5,771 nt of DNA, taken from positions 1-5,771 of the forward strand of contig CAYIEH010000031.1 of assembly GCA_964362385.1 (NCBI GenBank). Reading direction: 5' to 3'. Below the pieces are notes generated by a model. It saw nothing but the letters and a program-made list of their open reading frames with translations, had not been told where the DNA came from and made no database searches. Position 1 is the first letter of the stretch. Every line of letters starts with the position of its first letter. Source of the stretch: CAYIEH01 sp964362385 (lineage in GTDB: Bacteria > Patescibacteriota > Minisyncoccia > UBA6257 > UBA9933). Made by a program: the position numbers and the translations under genes. Of the stretch, positions 1 to 4,672 are shown piece by piece.

Positions 1-590
1 TATTTTTTAATTTCCACTTCTCCTTTATTCCAGCCAAAACCCGGAAGCAAAATAATTATCTTGGCCCGGGATTTTTTTTCTTTAAGCCATCCGTCAAGTC
101 CGTTGCTCAACGGATTATTTTCCGAAATCAAACGGCCTTCCAAAATTTCCTCTTTCGCCTTAGGAACAAGAACAGACTTTTTAAATTCTTCGGGAGACAA
201 ACCGTATATCATTTCCGATCCTTTTTTAAAATTTTCCGAATTCAAATCGTTTTTATCAATTTTATCCTCAATCATTCGCGAAAGGTCCTGCGATTTTATT
301 ATTTTATTCAATTCCTCGTCAATCAACCTTTCCCCTATCAGCGATTCAAGAACCGCTCTTTTCAATTCGTTTTTAACTTCATCGGCTTCCAAAACAACCG
401 GATCCTTACCCGAAGCCTTTAGACTGTTTTGATAATAATGATGACTTATCAAATAATCCGTCTGGAACTCCTTATAATAAATCGGCTGATAATTTACAAA
501 AGCCGTTGGCCAATAACCAACAACAATCAGATAAACAGCTAATAAAATCAATACTACAAGCGCTGAAACAAAAATTTTTAGGCTAATCAT
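1..590 (-). CDS. Membrane-anchored protein with SurA-like N-terminal region, probably ending at the window edge
   Basis: I read this frame by hand from the ATG at 588-590. It stays open for 196 codons, and the next two bases are TA, so a stop may fall right at the edge. The start gives MISLKIFVSALVVLILLAVY, a short positive N-terminus followed by one membrane segment (about residues 5-26), which predicts an inner-membrane anchor with the rest outside. Residues 31-100 have the pattern of SurA/PrsA-type chaperone N-terminal regions: a VNYQPIYYKEF stretch like the usual 'V-N-G-x-x-I-x-x-x-E-F', then amphipathic helices including LESLIGERLIDEEL. No parvulin-type isomerase domain follows before the edge, so peptidyl-prolyl isomerase activity is not supported. 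The start lies 3 nt after the stop of the septum initiator gene, in the same frame, so the two are probably co-transcribed. I see no Shine-Dalgarno sequence. Confidence 0.7.
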   Translation of the reverse strand, partial: MISLKIFVSALVVLILLAVYLIVVGYWPTAFVNYQPIYYKEFQTDYLISHHYYQNSLKASGKDPVVLEADEVKNELKRAVLESLIGERLIDEELNKIIKSQDLSRMIEDKIDKNDLNSENFKKGSEMIYGLSPEEFKKSVLVPKAKEEILEGRLISENNPLSNGLDGWLKEKKSRAKIIILLPGFGWNKGEVEIKK

Positions 591-593
591 ATT

Positions 594-857
594 TTACGGA
601 GTTATTATCATTATTTTCTCGTCCGGTTTCTTGTAATTGAACTTTGATTTCAGTTCTTTTTCCAGATTTTCCCACCGGGAAAAATAATTAATTTGCGATT
701 CAAGATCGGAATTTTCATTATTAACAGCGGCAGTCCTGTCCTTTAATCGGGAAAGTTCGCTATTCAAATCGCTCCCCTTTTTGGACAGAAAATAAATCTG
801 CGCCCCGATGGCAAGAATAAAAATTATCAAAACCGCAATAATAAGAGGACGAAACAT
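594..857 (-). CDS. Septum formation initiator (DivIC/FtsB/FtsL-like)
   Basis: An 87-residue bitopic membrane protein. Residues 4-24 form one hydrophobic segment (PLIIAVLIIFILAIGAQIYF). Residues 27-58 are a charged, heptad-like coiled coil (LNSELSRLKDR...NENSDLESQI). The tail ENLEKELKSKFNYKKPDEKI followed by MIITP matches the conserved C-terminal signature of the DivIC/FtsB family, 'E..AR..f...kpgE.v..i'. Family members join the FtsQ/DivIB division complex at the septum, with the coiled coil on the outer face of the membrane. It follows lepA on the same strand with a 57-nt gap that holds an AT-rich hairpin, and it is followed almost immediately by the SurA-like gene. Length and layout are normal for the family. 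The exact subfamily (FtsB, FtsL or DivIC) cannot be decided from this sequence. Confidence 0.85.
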   Translation of the reverse strand: MFRPLIIAVLIIFILAIGAQIYFLSKKGSDLNSELSRLKDRTAAVNNENSDLESQINYFSRWENLEKELKSKFNYKKPDEKIMIITP

Positions 858-880
858 GCCGTAATTTTATCCCGTTTTAG

Positions 881-902
881 AAAAAAAATCTAATTAGATT
901 TT
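881..902 (-). terminator. Possible weak terminator after lepA
   Basis: Positions 885-902 are a perfect 18-bp palindrome (AAAATCTAATTAGATTTT). On the minus strand it can fold as a 7-bp stem with an AATT loop and runs straight into eight T residues (881-888 complement). It lies 13 nt past the lepA stop. The stem is almost all A/T, so termination would be partial at best, and read-through into the septum initiator gene is likely. An AT-rich regulatory palindrome is the alternative. Confidence 0.4.
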
Positions 903-914
903 CGACTAAACCCT

Positions 915-3125
915 TTATTTTTTCAGAAGTTCCTTGAACACGTCGGCTGAAATTTTCACTTTTGCCATGTCCAATAGTTTTTTCTTTCCTTTTTTCTGTT
1001 TTTTCCAAAGCTTCATTTTTCTGGTTCTATCGCCGCCGTAAAGATACCCCGTTACATCTTTCCTTAAAGCCGGAATGGTTTCTCTGGCGATAATTCTTGA
1101 GCCGGACACGATCTGAATCGCCTGAGGAAATTGCTGCTGCGGCAATAATTCTTTCAATTTCTTGGCCATCTGCCGCGCTTCATACTCCAAATCTTTTTTG
1201 GGAATAATCCGCGACAATCCGACAACCAATTCTTTGGCGACCAAAACGTCAATTTTCGCCAAATCCGATTTTTTATAATCCGCCATTTGATAGCTGAAAG
1301 AAGCGAAACCGTGAGCCGATGACTTCAACTGGTCGTCAAAATCGGAAATAAGTTCCATAAGCGGCATTTTTGTTTTAATTAAAAGCCGTTCGCCGATTAT
1401 CTGCGTTTCTATATCCCCCATTCTGAACGCGTCCTTTAATTTCAAAATGCTCCCGAGATAAATTGACGGCGTTAAAATTTCCAAGTCAATCATCGGTTCT
1501 AAAATTTCCGCAAATTCCTGCGGTAAATCTTTGGGGTTCTCAATTATAAATTCACGCCGATTTTCGCCCATTATCTTATAAGAAACCGAAGGAAAACTAT
1601 TTACGGTTTTGACTCCGAATTCTTTTTCCAATCTCTGGCTGGTAATTTCAAAATGGAGTTTGCCCAAAAACCCGACTTTAAACCCCCTGCCTAGAACTTC
1701 GTTTGAATCCGGCTCCAATTTCAAAGCCGGGTCGTTTAATTTTAATTTCTGAAACGCTTTTTTAAGCTCTTCGTATTTATCGCCGTTTTCAGGAAAAAAC
1801 GAAACAAAAACTCTGGCTTGCGGTTCTTCATAGCCGCCAATCGCGCCTAAACCGATTGAATCGCCGATTCTCAACTGGTCGGGATTTTTAATGCCGGTCG
1901 CGATATAGCCGATTTCTCCGGCTTTTATTCTTTCCGAAATTTTGAGCTGGGGGATAAAATAACCGACTTCCTTTATCTTTAATTTAATGTCAGCGGCAAC
2001 CAATTTATTTTCTTCATGCGCCTTAAATTCTCCGTTAAAAACGCGGACAAAAGCAATGACGCCCTTATGGTCGTCGTAAAGCGAATCAAACACCAGCGCG
2101 GATTTTTTATCCATTGTTGGTATTTTAGGCGGAGGAATTTCTCTTATCACTGCTTCTAATAATTCCTCCACTCCTTGCCCGGTTTTCCCTGAAATTTTAA
2201 AAATTTCTTCTTCCGAACATCCAATTAAATTAGCGGTTTCTTTTATCACGCTTTCCAGTTGCGGCGGATTCATATCAATTTTATTCACCGCTCCGATAAT
2301 TTTAAGCCCTGCCTTTTTTGCCATTTCAAAATTCGCCAAAGTTTGCGCCTGGATTCCCTGCATTGCGTCCACCAGTAAAATCGCGCCCTCAACCGCTTTA
2401 AAAGCCCGTGAAACTTCATAGGCAAAATCAGGATGCCCGGGAGTGTCAATAAGGTTCAAGATATACGCGGACAATTGTAGACATGACGCCGACAGTTGCG
2501 GACTTTTTTTACTATCAACTACCCTATAAATATTAGCTTCTTTGTGGCTAAAATTTACTAATAGGGCTAATAAATAAGGTGTTCCTCGTAAATAATTCCA
2601 GACTTGCTTTTCTTCATTACGACCAATAAAAGGTAAGGATTTTACTTCCACTATAACTTTATTCTCAACAATAAAATCAGGTCTATAAATACCGACTTTT
2701 TTATTCTCATAAAAAACATCTATTATTTTTTCACTCTCAAAATCAAAACCAAGTTTCTTAAATTCTATTTCCAAGGCTTTATGATAAACAATTTCTTTAT
2801 GTCCCAACCCAAGCTGTTTACGTACTGAAAAAACCGCCCCCCGAATTTTATAGGTAACATCTTTATATAACAATTCATCGTCTTCGTTATTGTCCGCTGC
2901 TGTCTGTGTCGTGTCTGTTGCTGTCCGCGTATAGTGCATGCGGACTGGCGCCATCTTTATGGTAATTCCTCTTTCTCTCTCCAATTCCAAAGAATCCAAA
3001 AATTGCGCTTTCATTTCCCGCGCCTCTACTGTGCCCGTAATTTCTAAAAATCTATCCGCCAAAGTAGATTTGCCATGATCAATATGGGCTATTATGCAAA
3101 AGTTTCGTATATTTTCCAGCGTCAT
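915..3125 (-). CDS. lepA: Elongation factor 4 (LepA) interrupted in frame by a GxxExxY nuclease-like domain
   Basis: LepA/EF4 is a ribosome-associated translational GTPase that acts on stalled or mistranslocated ribosomes. Motifs in order: G1 AHIDHGKST (residues 13-21), G2 RERGITIK (50-57), G3 DTPGHPDF (227-234), G4 NKID (281-284), and G5-like SGKTGQG (312-318). The EF-G-like domains follow, ending in the LepA-specific C-terminal domain (GYLYGGDRTRKMKLWKKQKK, about 693-712). The protein is 736 residues, against about 600 for the family. The excess is an insertion at about residues 66-221, between VRMHY and YILNLIDTPGH, which is where normal LepA has only a short beta-hairpin turn. Removing it leaves about 580 well-conserved residues. 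The insert is a complete GxxExxY domain (see the element entry). The ATG at 3123-3125 fits the normal LepA N-terminus, preceded by a short GGGGA. All visible GTPase motifs are intact, so the host enzyme may still work. Confidence 0.95.
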   Translation of the reverse strand: MTLENIRNFCIIAHIDHGKSTLADRFLEITGTVEAREMKAQFLDSLELERERGITIKMAPVRMHYTRTATDTTQTAADNNEDDELLYKDVTYKIRGAVFSVRKQLGLGHKEIVYHKALEIEFKKLGFDFESEKIIDVFYENKKVGIYRPDFIVENKVIVEVKSLPFIGRNEEKQVWNYLRGTPYLLALLVNFSHKEANIYRVVDSKKSPQLSASCLQLSAYILNLIDTPGHPDFAYEVSRAFKAVEGAILLVDAMQGIQAQTLANFEMAKKAGLKIIGAVNKIDMNPPQLESVIKETANLIGCSEEEIFKISGKTGQGVEELLEAVIREIPPPKIPTMDKKSALVFDSLYDDHKGVIAFVRVFNGEFKAHEENKLVAADIKLKIKEVGYFIPQLKISERIKAGEIGYIATGIKNPDQLRIGDSIGLGAIGGYEEPQARVFVSFFPENGDKYEELKKAFQKLKLNDPALKLEPDSNEVLGRGFKVGFLGKLHFEITSQRLEKEFGVKTVNSFPSVSYKIMGENRREFIIENPKDLPQEFAEILEPMIDLEILTPSIYLGSILKLKDAFRMGDIETQIIGERLLIKTKMPLMELISDFDDQLKSSAHGFASFSYQMADYKKSDLAKIDVLVAKELVVGLSRIIPKKDLEYEARQMAKKLKELLPQQQFPQAIQIVSGSRIIARETIPALRKDVTGYLYGGDRTRKMKLWKKQKKGKKKLLDMAKVKISADVFKELLKK
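2462..2503 (+). repeat. Terminal inverted repeat of the lepA element (downstream end in mRNA)
   Basis: This 42-bp arm matches the reverse complement of 2892-2933 at 32 of 42 positions. The outermost 12 bases (TATACGCGGACA) are identical and the inner end (GCGGAC) is also identical. It encodes LQLSA-type residues just before lepA resumes at YILNLIDTPGH. Confidence 0.9.
2892..2933 (-). repeat. Terminal inverted repeat of the lepA element (upstream end in mRNA)
   Basis: This is the partner of 2462-2503. In the coding direction it starts TATACGCGGACA and is built of repeated ACA/GACA-like units ending in GCGGAC. It encodes a Thr/Ala/Asp-rich linker (YTRTATDTTQTAAD). In lepA mRNA the two arms could pair across a 388-nt loop. 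A further GCGGAC copy occurs just outside, in native lepA, at 2940-2945. Confidence 0.9.
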
Positions 3126-3141
3126 TTCCCCATATTATCTC

Positions 3142-3175
3142 AAAAACCGCCCCGATGTCCATTGGAGCGGTTTTT
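3142..3175. terminator. Terminator-like hairpin between the divergent lepA and GNAT starts
   Basis: AAAAACCGC (3142-3150) and GCGGTTTTT (3167-3175) form a perfect 9-bp stem. A further four pairs inside it (3152-3155 with 3162-3165, one G-U) follow a single mismatch. The A/T flanks give a U-run in either direction. No gene that ends here is visible: lepA starts 17 nt to the left on the minus strand and GNAT starts to the right on the plus strand. It could be a leftover terminator of a lost upstream gene, an attenuator in the lepA leader, or a block against transcription entering lepA. Confidence 0.6.
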
Positions 3176-3200
3176 GTCAGTAATAATTTTTGTTTCAATA

Positions 3201-3228
3201 TAGACACGTATCCTTTATTCACTATAAT
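3201..3228 (+). promoter_or_regulatory. Sigma-70-type promoter for the GNAT gene
   Basis: A TAGACA box (3201-3206, one change from TTGACA) and a perfect TATAAT (3223-3228) are separated by 16 bp. They lie 26 nt before the GNAT ATG, which leaves a short leader. More TATAAT-like stretches follow (3231-3247), so the exact start could shift. No Shine-Dalgarno sequence precedes the ATG. Confidence 0.6.
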
Positions 3229-3253
3229 TCTAATATAATATATAATATTCGCT

Positions 3254-3667
3254 ATGAATATTAGACCAAGCACAAAAGTTGATCTGGAACAATGTGAAAA
3301 TATTTTCAATTTACCTGAACTCGCAGATGTTTCAGGAGATAAATTATCCGCTGGCTATCTGGAAGGTTTTTTGGATGGAAAATACTTTCTTGTGGCAGAG
3401 AAAGATAATAAAATCCTTGGCGCGATCTACGGGGAACCTATCAGAACCGGCGGCATTATGATATGGTCGTTGGCAATATTAAATGACTATAAAGGGAAAG
3501 GAATCGGCCATAAGCTACTTGAAAAATTTGAGAAGAATGCCGTTGACGACAATAAAAAATGGATAATTTTACATGCCCCGGCTGAAAGTGACGCTGTGGT
3601 GGATTTTTACAAAAAACATCATTATGATATTGGAAATAAATTTATAGAATGCGCTAAGGATTTATAA
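3254..3667 (+). CDS. GNAT family N-acetyltransferase
   Basis: A 137-residue single-domain GNAT protein of normal length. These enzymes move an acetyl group from acetyl-CoA to an amine on a small molecule or protein. The start MNIRPSTKVDLEQCENI is the usual beta1-alpha1 opening of the family. FLVAEKDNKILGAIYG (45-60) matches the beta2-beta3 'v.e.dgkivG' segment. WSLAILNDYKGKGIGHKLLE (71-90) holds motif A, with K80-G-K-G83-I-G85 as the acetyl-CoA pyrophosphate loop. VVDFYKKHHYDIGNKF (115-130) is the motif B 'a..fYek.GF' region. The substrate cannot be told. It is the only plus-strand gene in the window, with its own promoter and with its end 36 nt from the end of the convergent Mur-like gene. 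That arrangement suggests a later arrival between two minus-strand housekeeping genes. An overlapping reading in another frame (3279-3461) is a shadow. Confidence 0.85.
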   Translation: MNIRPSTKVDLEQCENIFNLPELADVSGDKLSAGYLEGFLDGKYFLVAEKDNKILGAIYGEPIRTGGIMIWSLAILNDYKGKGIGHKLLEKFEKNAVDDNKKWIILHAPAESDAVVDFYKKHHYDIGNKFIECAKDL

Positions 3668-3671
3668 TTCA

Positions 3672-3698
3672 TACTGATTTACTATTAACTACTGATTT
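3672..3698. repeat. Short direct repeat between convergent genes
   Basis: The 9-mer TACTGATTT occurs at 3672-3680 and again at 3690-3698, in the 36-nt gap between the GNAT and Mur-like stops. It is AT-rich and short. No hairpin or T-run good enough to call a terminator is visible here. Confidence 0.4.
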
Positions 3699-3703
3699 CT
3701 AAA

Positions 3704-4519
3704 TTATTCCTTTTCCATATCCAAAATTTTTCCGAAAAATTCCCGCTGGTGTTCTTTGAAATTTTCTTTAATAATTTCCTTCACGAGTTCCGCGTAAATA
3801 TGATGCTTGCCGAATCTGTCAATTTTTGCGGCAATTATTTCTTTTTCTTTCTTTTGAATCTCAATTTTGAATTCCTGTCCGTCCGCGACTTTTTTAACAT
3901 CGCGCGCCCTAAACTGCGATTTTTCGCTGAAGCCGTAAGTAATCGTTTTACCTTTATGATATTCAGCCAAATTTTTTACTCTTTCATCGTCATTGTTTAA
4001 AATTAAAACCCCGTCCCACGGCAAAACTTTGACGAGTTGTTTGTATTCTCCGGCAATTTCATCCAAGCTCTCAAAATTTTCCTGATAAATCATCGTAATT
4101 GCCGTAAAAACCGCGAGATTCGGTTTTACAATACTTAAAAGATATTCCATATTTTCCGGCCGATCAATCGCCATTTCCAGCACTAAATACTCTGATTGGC
4201 GCGGATTAGCGCGCGGATTAATAATGCCGATAACATCCCGAATTCCTTTCAGTAAAACCTTAACCCAGCCCCAAAAACTTCCTTCGCCTGACGGCAGATT
4301 TAAAATTGAAAGCGGAAGGCCGATTTCCGCGTTGAAATTTTTTTTATTCGTCCTGACCAAGAAATTTTTTCCTTTTAAAACATCCGCAATTTTTTCTTTT
4401 ATCCAAAACCTTCCCGTTGTTCCACTTATTACAATCACGTAAGGTTTTCCAAACCACAAATAAACCTTGGCAAGCCACTTTAAACTGAATTGCACAATAT
4501 TTTTAAGCGGTTGATGCAT
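3704..4519 (-). CDS. Shortened, probably inactive MurF-like Mur-ligase protein
   Basis: The protein has 271 residues and matches the central ATP-binding domain of MurF-type ligases, which add D-Ala-D-Ala to UDP-MurNAc-tripeptide in peptidoglycan synthesis. Matching segments are KPYVIVISGTTG (25-36), the NFNAEIGLPLSIL block (61-73), LVLEMAIDRPENMEYL with E115 (112-127), the SIVKPNLAVFTAI strand (129-141), GVLILNNDDERV (170-181) and GKHHIYAELV (237-246). Two things are wrong. The P-loop, normally GxxGKT(S/T), reads G33-T-T-G-R37-F38-W, so both the lysine and the threonine that bind phosphate are lost. The usual histidine after the 'TNIxxAH' strand is replaced (MIYQENF). The protein also ends about where the C-terminal ligase domain should begin, with only 36 nt to the convergent GNAT gene. 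A catalytically dead remnant or a repurposed binding protein is more likely than an active ligase. The N-terminal UDP-substrate domain is also absent, which may be normal for this lineage. Confidence 0.75.
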   Translation of the reverse strand: MHQPLKNIVQFSLKWLAKVYLWFGKPYVIVISGTTGRFWIKEKIADVLKGKNFLVRTNKKNFNAEIGLPLSILNLPSGEGSFWGWVKVLLKGIRDVIGIINPRANPRQSEYLVLEMAIDRPENMEYLLSIVKPNLAVFTAITMIYQENFESLDEIAGEYKQLVKVLPWDGVLILNNDDERVKNLAEYHKGKTITYGFSEKSQFRARDVKKVADGQEFKIEIQKKEKEIIAAKIDRFGKHHIYAELVKEIIKENFKEHQREFFGKILDMEKE

Positions 4520-4672
4520 ATCTTTATATATAAAAAAATTTAATTTTACAAACTCACGCGTTGCTAAATTTCCAATTACTAATTACTAATTTCCAATGAA
4601 ATAAATAAATAATGAAATAAATAAATTTGGAAAATTAATTTCAAATTGAATAATTTAATTAGGAATTAGATA
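4520..4672. other. AT-rich intergenic region with tandem repeats
   Basis: This 153-bp spacer between the aminotransferase stop and the Mur-like start holds a perfect 16-bp tandem duplication (AATGAAATAAATAAAT at 4595-4610 and 4611-4626). It also holds a 7-bp tandem (AATTACT at 4574-4580 and 4581-4587), and AATTTCCAAT occurs twice (4567-4576, 4588-4597). A promoter for the Mur-like gene may lie near 4520-4555, but the sequence is so AT-rich that no single box stands out. I see no open frame that looks like a gene. Confidence 0.6.

Larger units (their letters stand above)
2462..2933 (-). mobile_element. GxxExxY intervening element inserted in frame in lepA
   Basis: This segment encodes LepA residues 65-221 and has no counterpart in ordinary LepA. 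Its core (about residues 84-204) matches the GxxExxY family (PDDEXK_3 type). Visible features are the lead-in LLYKDVTYKIRGAVFSVRKQ, the signature G108-H-K-E111-I-V-Y114, and the nuclease-like motif P149-D150...E160-V-K162, that is PD-x9-ExK with all acidic and lysine positions present. A closing LLALLVNFS...RVV strand region follows. The ends are 42-bp imperfect inverted repeats (2462-2503 and 2892-2933). The distance between the equivalent TAT codons at the two ends is 468 bp, exactly 156 codons, and there is no stop. The interior 2504-2891 is about 29% GC by hand count, against roughly 40-47% in two nearby lepA samples. There is no ATG near the domain start, so it appears to be translated only as part of LepA. 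The family's function is not established; nuclease activity is inferred from the motif. Confidence 0.85.

Noticed and set aside
61..432. Plus-strand open frame of 123 codons
   Set aside because: It lies opposite the SurA-like membrane protein gene (1-590, minus), which has a membrane anchor and family-like pattern. The plus frame has a Ser/Phe-rich, low-information sequence typical of an antisense shadow.
2462..2933. Intein in LepA
   Set aside because: There is no Cys or Ser at the first insert position, no TxxH block and no terminal His-Asn followed by Cys/Ser/Thr. The insert starts with Thr-Arg-Thr and ends in Leu-Ser-Ala-Tyr.
2462..2933. Group I or group II self-splicing intron
   Set aside because: The whole insert stays open and in frame with lepA, the encoded domain is neither a LAGLIDADG-type endonuclease nor a reverse transcriptase, and I see no intron domain V-like hairpin or conserved intron core. 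A cryptic RNA-level process is not excluded.
3079..3309. Minus-strand open frame spanning the lepA start and the divergent spacer
   Set aside because: It overlaps the lepA N-terminus, the hairpin and the GNAT start and has no family-like sequence. The hydrophobic stretch comes from the AT-rich promoter region.
3749..4442. Plus-strand open frames at 3749-4000 and 4224-4442
   Set aside because: Both lie inside the Mur-like gene on the other strand and read as Phe-rich shadow sequence without domains.
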